This document shows, one piece after another, positions 42,211 through 54,252 of a stretch of 64,000 nt of DNA. Source of the DNA: Dama dama. Its lineage: Eukaryota > Chordata > Mammalia > Artiodactyla > Cervidae. The notes under the pieces were generated by a model. The model was given only the letters and a program-made list of their open reading frames with translations. It searched no databases and was not told where the DNA came from. Positions within the stretch are counted from its first letter, which is position 1, and every line of letters starts with the position of its first letter. The DNA lies in NCBI RefSeq assembly GCF_033118175.1, contig NC_083714.1, positions 15,004,001-15,068,000 of the forward strand, read 5' to 3'. The position numbers were made by a program, and so were the translations under genes.

Positions 42211-42244
42211 CAAAAAAAAAAAAAAAAAAAAAAAAGAAAGAAAA
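42211..42244 (+). repeat. A-rich homopolymer
   Basis: About 25 A residues followed by GAAAGAAAAAAG. No SINE body adjoins it, so it is a simple repeat, perhaps the remnant tail of an erased retrocopy. Confidence 0.85.
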
Positions 42245-42786
42245 AAGCAGCAGCAGCTGAACTGGTATCCTCCAGCATTTTTCATTTCTATGAAAAGTTT
42301 GATTCTGGTTTCATGCCCTGTGATTAACCAAAACAAGAGGAAGACAAATAAAAATTCTGTACAGCTGTTTCACACTGACAGACCTGACCTCCCCAGCTGA
42401 GGGTTCTTTGTGCTGGGAAATTGTTACCTAGCAACCATGCCTTGCAGCTGCCAGACTCCAAACACTGAAAGCATGACTTACAGAAAAGAAGCAAGGAGAA
42501 GAAGGGTGGGGTGGGGACTGCTTCAATCTGAGCTTTGTCTTAGGGTCTAATACTATATGCCAGTAAGAGAAGACAAGCAGGAAACGAAGCCCCTTCCTGC
42601 TGTGATTCAGTTGCCAACCAGGCTGCTTGAGCTCAGCTTCCTGTCACCTCCACCTGCTCTAGCAGTTAACCCTGGTAGGGTTGAGGGAGAAATGGGAATG
42701 AAGATGCTTCCCAGAGATGTCAAATATTCTGTGTGGTACACATGGCTCTTACTCTTTGGCAACGCACATATTTAATAATTAGGCAT
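42245..42786. other. Unique sequence
   Basis: No repeat or gene is recognised. A 72-codon plus frame (42557-42775) matches nothing known. Confidence 0.4.
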
Positions 42787-42872
42787 TTCGTTCTCCTTCC
42801 TTGTCCTCCTTCGTTCTCCTCCTCTCTCTCTCTCTCCCCTCTCACCCTCCGTCCTTCTTTCTCTTTCTTTTT
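42787..42872 (+). repeat. Polypyrimidine tract
   Basis: About 85 bases almost wholly C and T, including (TC)n near 42822-42835. It is low-complexity sequence with triplex-forming potential. Confidence 0.85.
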
Positions 42873-42935
42873 AAATTAAAAATAGAGGGGACCTCCATCT
42901 TTATTTTTTCTAACTGCAGAAGGTGAAGGATTACT

Positions 42936-43105
42936 AGTTCAATGGCTTTCAAATATTAGCACTTATGTGAGTCACCTGGTCAGCATCTTAAAATGCAGAG
43001 TTCTGAGTCCCATCTTCTAGCAAATCTGATTTAGTAGATTTGGGTGGGGTTCAGGAAATCTGCATTTTTAACAAGTTCCCCACGTGGATCGAGACTATGA
43101 ACAAC
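42936..43105 (+). mobile_element. MER5A DNA transposon
   Basis: 'ttcaatggctttcaaatatt', 'gtgagtcacctggtcagcat', 'atctgcatttttaacaagttcc' and a worn right end. In the same orientation as the copy at 41320. Confidence 0.75.
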
Positions 43106-43479
43106 AAAATATTGGTTAGTGGTGTCTTTGACATAAAGGTTTTTCAAAAAATTTTATGTGTTCAAACAGTATTCTTCACACCACCCAACAATCTCCCCTA
43201 ACAGATAACCATCTTCCAACTTAGTTTCTGTCTCTAGGCATGGAGAGCCTCTTTAGGAGGCTCTAGTTTGGAGGCTTCACTAGTTTGCCCCTAATACATG
43301 CCCAGTTGTCTGTCTCTAAGCATCCATTTTATCTCTGTTGACTGCACTGCCCATTCGAAGACATCCTGCTGGTTACATTGTTCTTTGGTTATTCAGCTCA
43401 CAGTTCTTTAGCAACAGCAAATGCAGAAATTCAGATGCAAACATAGACCCCACATGCTAACTCCCATAGATGTTCATGT
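43106..43479. other. Unique sequence
   Basis: No repeat or gene is recognised. A small 'taggaggctctagtttggaggct' partial duplication lies near 43255. Confidence 0.4.
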
Positions 43480-43945
43480 AGTAGCTTTCAATTGCTGTAT
43501 AATAAATTTAGCAGCTTTAAACAACACCTACTCATTATCTCACATTTTCCCAAGGATCTGGAGTCCCTGCACAGCTTAACTGGGACCTCTGCTCAAGAAT
43601 TGCACAAGGCTGCAATCAAGGTATCTTCTGTATTGCAGCTCTCAGCTGGGTTCTGGGTTTTCTTCCAGGCTCACTCAGGTTGTCATTAGAACAGTTGCTT
43701 GCAATTATAAGACTGACGTCCTGATTTTCTTGCTGACTGTCAGCCAGGGGCCACTCTCAGCTCCTAAAAGCCATGTGCTCAACGGGTACTGTCACATGAT
43801 AATGGTTTACTTCTTCACAAGCAAAAGAAAAGCTTTCTGACTTCTCCCATCTGTGACCTCCAGGCCCTCTAACATTTTTACTTCAACTCTGTCATTCTGT
43901 GTGACCACTAGGAGCTACTGTGCTTCAAATTTAAAAGAGTGAAGC
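43480..43945. repeat. Ancient interspersed repeat, family unresolved
   Basis: 'caattgctgtataataaattta', 'taaacaacacctactcatt' and 'aggctcactcaggttgtcat' are wording of a widely dispersed old mammalian repeat whose name I could not settle. The 65-codon frame 43492-43689 lies inside it. Confidence 0.35.
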
Positions 43946-44069
43946 ATTGCATATTATAATATATAATATTTTAGTTTATAAAAGTATATTGTAATTCATA
44001 CATGAACTATATTACTGAATTTGAATATTGTAATAATAGAAACTTATTTTTAAAACTGACAGCTTTAAA

Positions 44070-45883
44070 AAAAGAAAATTTACATACCATATTACTCACT
44101 CATTTAAAGGATACAATTCACTGGTTTTTAGTATATTCACAGAGTTGTGCAAATACCATCACATCAATTTTGGAATATTCTCATTACCCCCCAAAAGAAA
44201 CCCCATACCTATTAGCAGGCACTTCTCATTTCTCCCCAAACTTCCAACCCTAGGCAACCACTTACCTACATTCTGTAAATATGGATTTGCCTATTATGGA
44301 CATTTTACAAAAATGGAATCATGTAGTTTTGTGCCTAGCTTCCTGAACTTACCATAATATTTTCACAGTTAATTCATGTTTTGGTATGTATAAGTGCTTC
44401 ATTTCTTTTTATGACTGAATAATATTCCAGTTCAAGGATACAGCATATTTTGTTTATCTTTTCATTCATTGATGGGCATCTGAGTTGTTTCCGCCTTTTG
44501 GCTATTATGAATAATGCTGCTATGAACATTTGTGTCCAAGTTTTCTGTAAACATATATTTTCATTTCTCTGGGGGTATTCCCCTAAGAGTAGAATTGCTG
44601 GGTCATATGATAACTCTATGTTTCCAGATCATTTCCAAAGTGGATGTGTCATTTTACATTCCCACAAGCAGCTTTTGAGGGTTCTAATTTCTCCATATCC
44701 TTGCCAATACTTTTTATTATCTGTCGTTTTGATTATTGCCATCCTAATGGGTATGAAGTGGTATCTCACTATGGTTTTAATTTGCATTTCCCTGATGGTT
44801 AACGATGTTGAGCATCTTTTCATAGGCTTATTGGCCATTTGTATATCTTATCGGGAGAAATGCCTAGTCAAACCCTTAGCACATTTTAAGCAGAGTATTT
44901 GCCCTTTTTTTTTGTTTTGTTTTTACCATTGATTTGTGAGAGTTCTCTCTATATATTCTAGGTGCAAGTCCCTAATCAAATATATTATTTCCAAATATTT
45001 TTCCCATTTTATGAATTATCTTTCCACTTTGATGGTATCATTTATAGCACAGGTTCTTAAGTGTGATAAAGTCAAACTTTTCTTTGGTTGCTTATATTCT
45101 TAGTGTCATATCTAAGAAACCATTGCCTAATCTAAATTCAAGATTTATGTATGTTTTTTACAAAAAGTTTTATATTTTTTACTCTTATATTTAGGCCTTT
45201 GATTCATTTTGGTGAATTTTTTTGTGTATGGTATTAGGTGGGGTCTAACTTTTTATATGTTTATGTTTTGCATGGATGCATATCCATCCAGTTGTCCAAG
45301 CATGATTTGTTGGAAAGAGTATTCTTTCCTCATTGAATTGTCCTGGTGCTCTTTTTGAAAGTAATTGACGTTAAGTGTGAGGGTTAATGTCTAGACTCTC
45401 TGTTCTACTCTGTTGATCTACATGTCAGTCTTTATGCCAGTACCACATTGTTTTGATTAATGTAACCTTGTGGTAAGCTTTGAAATTAGGAAATGTAAGT
45501 CCTTTCATTTTGTTATTCTTTTTCAAGATTGTTGGCTGCTCTGAATCCATTGAATTTCCAAATCAATTCTAGTATTAGATTATTAATTTCTGCCAAGAAG
45601 TCAGCTAGGGCTTCCCTGGTGACTCAGATGGTAAAGAATCTGTCTGCAATGCACGAGACCTGGGTTTGATCCCTGGGTTGGGAAGATCTCCTGGAGAAGG
45701 AAGTGGCAATCCACTCCAGTATTCTTGCCTGGGAAATCCCACGGACAGAGGAGTCCATGGGATCACAAAGAGTTGGACACGACTGAGTGACTAAACACAG
45801 CACAGGATTTTGATAGGGATTTTATTGAATCTGTAGATCAGTTTAAGAATGTCATCTTAATATTATGCCATTTTTCTCTTTTG
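44070..45883 (-). mobile_element. L1M 3' part, antisense, about 1.6 kb
   Basis: The plus strand reads in order 'aggatacaattcactgg', 'gttgtgcaaataccatcac', 'ctattatgaataatgctgc', 'gaattgctgggtcatatg', 'gtatctcactatggttttaat', 'aagaaaccattgcctaatc' and 'gattttgatagggatt'. That is the reverse of an old L1 from its 3' region deep into ORF2. A Bov-tA interrupts it at 45608. The 160-codon plus frame at 44450-44932 is antisense to this LINE and not a gene. Confidence 0.88.
45608..45806 (+). mobile_element. Bov-tA SINE
   Basis: Complete sense copy, from GGCTTCCCTGGTGACTCAG to 'gagtgactaaacacagcac'. The central Bov-A part is shortened near 'cagaggagtccatgggatc'. The antisense L1 resumes directly after it. 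Confidence 0.9.
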
Positions 45884-46019
45884 AACTGGTTTATAATATC
45901 TGGCTCCTTCACTGATTATACATTAAATAAATCAAATAGTTAACACGTGTTCATTTCTTTATCTGTGCAAGAGTCCTGACTTTACCCCTTTTTGAAAAAT
46001 ATCTTTTAACACCTGTAGT

Positions 46020-46187
46020 TTTGAGTAAGAATACTTCTTCCATTTCATAGAGGTGGGAACTGATGTCCTGATAGGTTAAGTGTCTGACTTACAGCTGGAA
46101 CCACAGCCTAAAGACAGAACTGATTCTGAAACCCAGGTTTTCTGACTCCCAGTCAGAGATGCTTTCACCGGACCACACTCTCTTCCT
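46020..46187 (-). mobile_element. MIR SINE, antisense
   Basis: Reverse MIR: 'ccatttcatagaggtgggaac', 'acagctggaaccacagcc' and 'acccaggttttctgactccc'. Confidence 0.7.
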
Positions 46188-47079
46188 TTGTTTCTTAATT
46201 TACAAAAATTAAAATGGCATAAATGATGCTATTGAAATAATTCCATTAAGTTTCTGCTTGGAAAATAAGTCCTCTTCCCCTCTTTCCCCTTCTCCAAACT
46301 CTTTATTAACAATAAGATTTTACTATGCCAATTTTGTGTTCTTATGTTTTATCTGTATATTTATTATAGATGAATTTATCAGGTTTGAAATATTTGTGTA
46401 GCATTTGTTTCCTAAATCAAAAGATATCTGGAGATTCCAAAATTTGGTGCAAAGTATTGGACAGAAGACAGTGTTGAATGAAAGTACCAGTGAAGCACAG
46501 TCCATGGCACAGGAAACCCCAGAACTGGAAGCATAACTTGGGTGGTGGAGAATTACCTGTGTGTAATGATATGGTGAAAGGTCCTTGTGGGGGTGGGTAG
46601 GAAAGCTGGCATGGAAGACTGTAGAATTGTTCTCAAGACTCAAGCAGGAAGCCATTTGTTCTGTTACATGAAGAAAACAACTCTGTCCAGAACATTTCAA
46701 AACCGTCCTCTTTAGAAAACAAGCTTATCTTATCCTTCAGTTTTGTCTGTTCAAGCAAAATATTTCATTCTCTAGCATTTACTTGCAATAAAAAATGTCT
46801 GTGTTGAGATGTAAGTCCCAGTAACTGTGCTTGTCCAAAGCTGAAAGTCCTCAATACCCACTTACTCTGAAAATCAGGCTCTGTGTCAAAAAAAAACCCA
46901 AAATTCAACAAGGAAGAAGAGGCCTGCAGTTTCAGCTTGTATGGAAAAAAGATATAAAGTTCTTATTTATAATCCACTCCAAAGGGTTTTGATGATGCAA
47001 GAATATTATTCTGTTTTCCTCATGTAGCCTTTGATTCTTGAAATGTGCATGCCTGCCAGCAGTTGATAAGGCTTCTGAT
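46188..47079. other. Unique sequence, no gene recognised
   Basis: No repeat is recognised. The 125-codon minus frame at 46323-46700 matches nothing known and has no context that suggests a gene. Confidence 0.4.
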
Positions 47080-47275
47080 ATATATAAATTCAAAACAGAG
47101 GAGTTTAGCTATGTCTCTCTGACAGTCACTGTATGCTTTAATTCAATATCTATCAGAGATAATCCACCTGATAATCCTTGTACACTATCTCACAGAGTTG
47201 TTGTGATGATTAAAACAGATAACAGAAGTCAAAGATCCTCTAAAGTATGAGGCACCGGACACACGTAAAATGTTT
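47080..47275 (+). mobile_element. MIR SINE fragment
   Basis: 'ctcacagagttgttgtgatgatt' followed by 'gcaccggacacacgtaaaatg' is the sense 3' half of MIR. Confidence 0.6.
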
Positions 47276-47487
47276 TTATTACTATTCAACTCACATCTTT
47301 CATCTTTGGATTTTTCATTATCCGCAAGTCAATCAGTGGGATACACCACATCAACAAACTGAAGACCATCTTTCATCTTTTATGAGTGGAATATCTACTA
47401 AAGCTTAAAGACTTAGGTGAACTACTTCATAATGCAAGATGTAAGAAAAAGGGGCAGGATTTACTCAGAACTATAAATTTGCAATAT

Positions 47488-47752
47488 ACATGATAGTTTG
47501 CAGAGCACTTTCACATACACTATCTAATTTAAGACACACAAAACCTTATTCATTAGGCAAGGCAACGGAATTCTTCAAGGGCAGAGGATTTATCTTACTC
47601 ATCTTAATATATTCCCAACATCCAATGGAACGCCTGGCAAAATCAGTGTTTGTTGAATTCATGTTATTATTTCTAGCCCCATTTTATAGTTCCAGGAAGA
47701 TTAGGGACAGAGCTGACATGTGAACTCAAGTTTTCCAAACACATTGTGTCAC
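47488..47752 (-). mobile_element. MIR SINE, antisense, carrying an L2 tail piece
   Basis: Reverse MIR at the left ('gagcactttcacatacactatc') and right ('cccattttatagttccagg'). Between about 47580 and 47665 lies L2-like sense sequence ('gcagaggatttatcttactc', 'cgcctggcaaaatcagtgtttg'). Either L2 inserted into MIR or the two are juxtaposed. Confidence 0.55.
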
Positions 47753-47765
47753 TCCCTTGTACCTT

Positions 47766-48011
47766 GGATGCATGCATGCTAAGTCGCTTCAGTTGTGTCC
47801 TAATCTGTGTGACCCTAGGGACTGTAGCCTGCCAAGCTCCTCTGTCCATGGGATTCTCCAGGCAGGAATACTGAAGTGGGTTGCTGTGCCCTCCTCCAGG
47901 GGATCTTCCCAACCCAGGGATCAAACCCTCATCTCTTACGTCTCCTGCATTGGTAGGTGAGTTCTTTACCACTAGCGCCACCTGGGAAGCTCCCCCCCCC
48001 CCCCCCCCCGA
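47766..48011 (-). mobile_element. Bov-tA SINE with 12-bp TSD and expanded G tract at its 5' end
   Basis: Complete reverse copy. TSD CCCTTGTACCTT at 47754-47765 and 48012-48023. The head side ends in 18 C residues (47992-48009), meaning 18 G at the SINE's own 5' end, where the family normally has about four. Confidence 0.93.
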
Positions 48012-48041
48012 CCCTTGTACCTTACTACTAGTATTATTTAC

Positions 48042-48480
48042 AGTAGCAGTTCTCAGACTTTGGTGAAGATCAGACTCACCCACAAAGATGGTTGGAACTC
48101 AGATTGCTGGGCCTCACCCCAGAGTTTTGGATTCAGTAGATCTAGAGTGGGAACTGAGAATGTGTTTTCTGACAAGTTCCCAGATGATTCTGACATTGCT
48201 GATCCAGGAACCACATGCTGAGAAACACTACCTGACAGCCTAGTTTGTTCTTCTGACCAGCAGCATCAGCACCACCTGGGAACTTATCAGAAGTGGAAAA
48301 TCTTGCATATAAGTTTAAGTTGGACAAGCACTAGAGAACAATGAGGTCAGTGCCGGCTGCACATCAGAATCATTTGAGGGAACAGAATCATTTGAGAATA
48401 CAGATTCTCAAGCCCCTCCCTGGAGAGGAGGTATCTGGGTGACTCTGATGCACAGCCACTTGGGGAAACGTTGCTCTCTA
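48042..48480. mobile_element. MER5A cluster
   Basis: A near-complete MER5A at 48042-48232 starts with 'cagtagcagttctcagac' and ends with 'tgctgagaaacac'. It is followed by two shorter MER5A-like pieces: 48250-48300 ('cagcatcagcaccacctggga') and 48345-48478 ('gctgcacatcagaatcattt', 'tgactctgatgcacagccac'). The second contains a local 15-base duplication (cagaatcatttgag). Confidence 0.65.
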
Positions 48481-49435
48481 CTAGTGATATCCCAATATAT
48501 TTTTATCACAACTCCTTCACTTTCCCCATCCCCACCCCCACATCTTATTCTCCCAGAAGCTTCCCTGGGTGGTAAAAGAGTCCAGCAGAGAAACATTTTA
48601 CAGAGGTACTGGAACACCTTTAGCAACTGGTAGTTGCCCAGATAAATGGCCTAAGCACTGATTTTTGTAAAAGCAATATTCTAAACACTGAGGTACGCTG
48701 AAGGGTAAAGTAAGTGCAAGGTGGGATCTGTGGGGGAGATAGACTTCTCACACCTTTAAAAAATTACAAAACAATAAATGATTAACTCCCTGACATTCTC
48801 AGTATGATTTATATTGAAACAGGATATGTGAATTGAAACAGTCAAGAAAGTTTCACAAAAGAGGTGGGCAGTGGGACTGCATAAAAATTTATCTTACATT
48901 TGAATCGTTTTTTTCCCTAGGAAATCATTCAACCAATAGTACCTCAGACAAATAATATAACTCAACAACAGAATATAACTCAATATAACTCAACAACAGG
49001 AGCTAAACAGGGAAAGTAGAAAATGCACTTAACACCCGACCTCATACTCTGGTATAGAAGGATGAATTACAAAGAGTGGATATGGTGGAATAAAGGAAGG
49101 CTAGGAATGGGAAAATGTATCTTGAAAGGAAATTACCCTGACTTTCCACCCTCTGCAAAGTGAAGCATCTTCAAGCTCAGTGCAACCTGAAGGCTCCCAA
49201 ACCAGGAGCAAGTGAAGGCCCTTCTAAGAAAAAAGGGCCCGATATCATGCTAAAATCTCATTCCAAATCTCTTCCTCTGCCTCTAGGGATGATGTGCCCC
49301 AAACAGATAATATAAGCTGGAAGTAAGCTAGAACTAGGCTAAACAGCTCTCCCTGCTACAGATCTATGAACTCCTACATTTACACTATGCTTATGCTTCT
49401 TCTTGAAAACCTGTGACTTTTTAGGGCAATGTTTG
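48481..49435. other. Unique sequence with a short tandem duplication
   Basis: No gene is recognised. 'atataactcaacaacag' occurs twice in close succession near 48956-48999. Confidence 0.45.
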
Positions 49436-49706
49436 CCATCATTGGAAGGACTGATGTTGAAGCTGAAACTCTAATACTTTGGCCACCTGATGTGAAGAAC
49501 TGACTCCTTGGAAAAGACCCTGATGCTGGCAAAGATTGAAGGCAGGAGGAGAAGGGGACAACAGATGATGAGATGGTTGGATGGCATTACCGACTCAGTG
49601 GACATGAGTTTGAGCAAGCTCTGGGGGTTGGTGATGGACAGAGGAGCCTGGCGTGCTACAGTCCACAGGGTTGCAAGAGTCAGACATGACTGAGTGACCA
49701 AACCTA
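49436..49706 (+). mobile_element. BovB 3' end, 5' truncated
   Basis: Sense BovB: 'gaaggactgatgttgaagctg', 'ctttggccacctgatgtgaag', 'gatgagatggttggatgg' and 'cagacatgactgagtgacc'. It encodes only the last RT residues. The 61-codon plus frame 49508-49693 is this BovB tail. Confidence 0.88.
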
Positions 49707-49731
49707 CCTACCTACTCACTAAGTCATTCTC

Positions 49732-49850
49732 TCCTCTGTCATTCATTCAACAAATATATTAAGTGTGTACCATGGTCTAGATACTGTTCTAGGTCCTGAG
49801 GATATATCTATGAACAAGACAAGGCCATGCCCTCAACAAGTGTTTGTATT
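49732..49850 (-). mobile_element. L2 LINE 3' fragment, antisense
   Basis: 'tcattcattcaacaaatata', 'gatactgttctaggtcctgag' and 'aaggccatgccctcaacaag' are the reverse of the L2 tail. Confidence 0.65.
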
Positions 49851-51340
49851 TTATTCTACAGGATTTAAGGCTTTATTCTAGGTATGGAGCATGTCTTCCT
49901 AACTAGACTGTATCTTATTGGTTCTGTTTCTCTGAAGACTTCTGGCTAACACAGGCCATACAATAGATATATTGGGCTTTATGATCCCAACCAGTCTCCA
50001 TCGTATATTTTTCTTCTTTTTTATTTTTAAACCTATAGTTTGCAGGCCCTTGACCTATTATATTGTGAGTAATGGAAAATCACATTCTCCTTTGTTTTCC
50101 AAAGGGAAGTTTCCTAGAGACTGCAAACGCTGATCAACTTCACTTCTTTCTAATTCTATTTCACTCTGATTACTTTTGTTTTGTATCCCCACCAGTTTTG
50201 CCTTTTGTGTGAAGATTCCCAGGGTCTGTATCTTTGCATTTATGCTGTACGTGTTAACATATACAAACCCAGCTACCCCACACCATTCTGTTCTATTTCA
50301 GGTCAGGACTTGACAAGGGCAAGGGCAGTATGGAGTTGATGCTGTCATCCTTGAAAGCCACATTCAGCTCGGGGGATGGAAACATATTGATTTAAACAGA
50401 ATTTTTGCTTTACAAGAAGGGAGGGAGAGAGATTGCTTAATCTGAACTCAAGGTCTCGGCAAGGTCCCCGCGGAGTAGCCAAACGCCATACCACTCAGTG
50501 AACTGAACCAGAGCCAGGACTATTAAGCCAAGTGGGGGCTAGGAGTTTTTAGCCTGCTCAGCAACAACTATTTATTTCCTCTAGAGTGTGAGTCCCAGCC
50601 TAGTCCCAGTTGGAGGAAAATCCAAAAGCAAGGGTGGCTATGTAAAGTATACCCCATGGGTGGGGGACACCTCCAAGTTCTCATCTTATATATCAGTTCT
50701 ACCCAGTTCCAGCCACCATCAGTTTTCAGGTGGGGCTCAGTAAAAACTCTTCAGCAGCCAGCTGTGACGGCAGTGGTAGCATTCTGAACCCCATTCCAGG
50801 CTATTGCTACGGAAGACTATGGTTGGGGTTGAAAAAGAGGTGTCTATATCGATTACCACTAAAAACAGACATGGATTAAAGCCAGCCCCAAGCCTATTTT
50901 CTCCAGATGAGCTGCAGTAATCTATCTCATTGTTAATCAACTTCCACACCCCCTTTTACTCAGCTGCCTTCTGCAGTGCTGCAGGCTAAATGACAGAAGC
51001 AGTTCCAGCCTGGAAATGAATGATGCCATTCATCAATCTCAGAAGTCTCTCTGTGAAGATGCTGAAGAAGCAGATTCCTATTCCCAACACTTAATCCACC
51101 AGGCCAGAGAAAATGCTGACTAAGGACGACATTTTATCATGCTTTGTAACAGTGGCTAAAATATGTTAGAACTGAACTAGGAGAAGAGTTCTGCTTGGTA
51201 CTTAGTTATTCATTGGGAGGTCTAAGAAGCTACTGCTCTCTGGGATGGAATCCTCAGTCATAGAGTTGTTAGTCACTGCTTAGCTCATGTGAGCTCACAG
51301 TGCCAGCCGAGGAAACAGCCCATTGTATATAGGACTGATT
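49851..51340. other. 1.5 kb with little recognised
   Basis: No gene is recognised. 'tattggttctgtttctctgaag' near 49916 resembles the end of an old LTR-type repeat. The segment 50440-50950 is moderately GC-rich with no repeat wording and contains 'ccccgcggagtagccaaacgc', the most CpG-rich spot nearby. Confidence 0.4.
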
Positions 51341-51351
51341 ATCCATTAGGT

Positions 51352-51565
51352 GGGCTTCCCTGGTGGCTCAGTGATAAAGAATCACCTGCCAATGCAGGAG
51401 ACGTGGGTTTGATCCCTGGGTCGGAAAGATCCCCTGGAGAAGGAAATGGCAACCCACTCTAGTAATCTTGCCTGGGAAATCCTATGGACAGAGGAGCCTG
51501 GTGGGCTATAGTCCACAGGCTCACAAAAGAGTCAGATATGACTTAGCAAATAAATAACAACAACA
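51352..51565 (+). mobile_element. Bov-tA SINE with 11-bp TSD
   Basis: Complete sense copy ending in (AAC)n. Perfect TSD ATCCATTAGGT at 51341-51351 and 51566-51576. Confidence 0.93.
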
Positions 51566-51619
51566 ATCCATTAGGTACACTAGGCACAGTGCCTAGGGCT
51601 CAACCATATGTTTATGAAC

Positions 51620-51848
51620 CCCTGTTTCCCTGGTGGCTCTGTGATAAAGGAATCTGCCTGCAATGCAGGAGCCACAGAAGTTGTGGGTTTGATCCTGGAG
51701 TCAGAAAGATCCCCTGGAGGAAAAAATGGCTACCCACTCCAGTATTCTTGCTTGGAGAATCCCATGGACAGAGAAGCCTGGCAGGCTATAGTCCATAGGC
51801 TCACAAAGAGTCAGACACAACTGAAGCGACTTAGCACACATGCACAAG
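51620..51848 (+). mobile_element. Bov-tA SINE
   Basis: Sense copy from TTTCCCTGGTGGCTCTGTG to 'gaagcgacttagcacacatg'. It lies 45 bases from the previous one in the same orientation. Two overlapping frames (51589-51868) are SINE-derived. Confidence 0.9.
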
Positions 51849-53849
51849 CATTATTTAATTTCTTTTAAAATCAGAAAAAAATTTTAGATTATACAAAATA
51901 TTTAAATATATAATATTAATATATTCATACCAATGTAGTGGCAAGTATTTTTTAAGTGGAGAAAGGGGTCCAGTGAGACAAAAGTTGCCAAGGGCCCACC
52001 AGTCATCATGCATCTGTAAGTTTATCAACTAATACTGGAGATCTGAAACCTAAAGGGTAGGATGGCCCACTGGAGAACCCACACTTCTCTTAATCAGAGG
52101 AGTCCCTGGGAAAGCACAGACATCAGTCCCCAGCGGTGACAGGCCAAACACTTGAAACTTCAAGCAAGGCAAGGCCCCATCCTCTCTGCAAACAGCAAGA
52201 GGAAGTTCACCTCTCAACTGCCCTGTTAAATAAACTGTGGCGGCGAAGGCTGCCAGAGGGAAGCTTTTTATCAAGGCTGTAATGTCTCTGGTGAGTAAGA
52301 CCAGAGATGTCCTGACGTATAAATATTTATATACGACTTCATCAGATGAGACAGCCCGTACTTAAAAGAAACAGGGCACAGGCATGCATACGCAGATATA
52401 AAGAGACTTCAGGAGGTACTGGTCTCTGGCCCCAAACCTCTTTTAAAGGATATTATCATGCTGGGTGAGCTGTTCAGACCCCTAGGGTCTGCCAAATTGT
52501 TGCCAGTTGGAGAAGCCCGGACTTGGTGCAATAGGAAGTATGCAGCCTACATAAATGGCAAGCACCACTTATGGCAGTTAAGTCTCATTAGTGAACCTGT
52601 CTCTGATTCCTTACTCTGCAGCATGGGCTAGTGGAAGGAGTACTGCTTTATACAGGACTAAATCTACTGTGAAGGTTCTAAACCTGGCAATGGAATTGAC
52701 GTTGCTGACTTTTTATCACTCTTGTTAGCGAAGCTGAACTTGAATTCCTGTGACCAAAAGGATTCTCCTAATTTCTTACAACTCTGGGGGACTCTTGAAA
52801 CATCGAGACATATCTCCCTTTTTGGTCAATTTCTTCTTTTCCCTCTCAAGTCTATATCAGAGATAAGTGTGCTCAAGCCCTACACTGAACATGGGTAAAA
52901 AGGTGTTGCCTTCGTGGTGATTGTTGATACTCTATCTACAAAGGCTCCCATGCTCCAGTTTATCACCCCTGTCAAAATGTAATGGTGCCTGTTTTCTCTC
53001 TATTTAATTACTCCTTTGGGCCTTGAAGTTTTTTTTTTTTCTTTTTAAGCTTCTCTAATTAAAATGCAAATAAATACCCAAGGCAGAGGCCAATGATTCC
53101 CAAAGTGCATTCTACCATATGGTCATAGTTTTTTATTTATTTTTTAATAATAAGTTTGGTGTTCAAACAAGTTTGGGGAACACTGGTCTAAACAAAATCA
53201 AGCAGGTTTCTCTATAGAGGGCTTATTGGAGTCTTTTTTCAAGAGGGGAATATACTGTGCAATGTGACTAAACTTATTTGATCAAAGAACTTCTGATCAG
53301 ACTAGTATTACATATAACACACTTTGGGAAAAGTTCTCTAAACTGATAGGAGCTAACATTATAGTAAGGAATGATTTCCTTACCAATTGAATCTGTGAGC
53401 TGAGAATGGAGGCTCTGAAAAAAGTCTGACTTATCTGGGGATACAGCTTAAAGTTATAAGGCAGGACAGGGCACAATAGACAAATGGCTAGCTCTGCATA
53501 TTAAAATGCACACATGACATAAGTTATACCAGAAGGGCATTTTGGTAACAACATATAACATAGGAGCTGACAGCAAGGAAAGCCCTGGGAAAATGAAACA
53601 TTGGATAAGCAAGTTCTGATAGATCTGGAGCATGGGGAACTGCCAAAAAGCATCAAATCCCATAGCCTGACCCACTCATGACTCCATCTGCCTACATGCC
53701 TCTGAGGACCTTCCTGAGCCAGACTCTGCCCTCTGATCAATTGGAAAATTTTGCCTCCTATTTCCAGCCATAATGACTGTTTGAATGACCTGAATTTGAC
53801 TGGTTTAATAACCTAAATTGTCATTTGAAATAGACATTTTCTGTCATAT
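51849..53849. other. 2 kb with no recognised repeat
   Basis: AT-rich at both ends. The central part (52050-52560) is GC-richer, free of repeat wording, and includes 'aactgtggcggcgaaggctg' and a TATAAATATTTATA palindrome at 52318-52331. I see no gene; conserved non-coding sequence is possible but unproven. A few frames of 60-80 codons match nothing known. Confidence 0.4.
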
Positions 53850-54252
53850 TTGACACACTCCTATCTCAAAACTATTATCTTAGCCTCTCTGGACACATCA
53901 TCTAGTTATCCACAGTCCTCTTTATCAATTCCTGGGCTCCTCCTCCTACTCACCCCCTTAATGCAAATATCCTCCCATGGTCTTTTCCTGGAACAACTTC
54001 TCTACTTGCCTGATTTTAACCACCATTGTTTGCAGATTATTCCCAAATCTACGTATTTCCAGCCCAGACTTCTCTCCAGATGCCAGACCCATATATACCA
54101 CTATATTCTGGAGATTCCACTCAGATGTAGCAAGGCATCCTAAATTCAGTACATCTAAGCTCTGTTTCTTGCCCTGGATTTCCCTAGTCTAGTGAATGGC
54201 TCTACAATCTACCTATAAACCTCAGAGTCACCTGAATCCTCCTCCTTCCTCA
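53850..54252 (+). mobile_element. L2 LINE fragment, left part
   Basis: Sense L2 wording: 'cccaaatctacgtatttccagcc', 'ccagacccatatataccac', 'ctcagagtcacctgaatcctcc'. A matching right part lies at 55325-55612, beyond an LTR and SINEs. Confidence 0.65.

Noticed and set aside
44450..44932. 160-codon plus-strand frame
   Set aside because: It is antisense to an old L1 ORF2/3' region recognised by its wording on both sides, so the frame has no protein meaning.
47673..48083. 136-codon minus-strand frame
   Set aside because: It runs through a Bov-tA and its poly-G head; the Gly run is the homopolymer.
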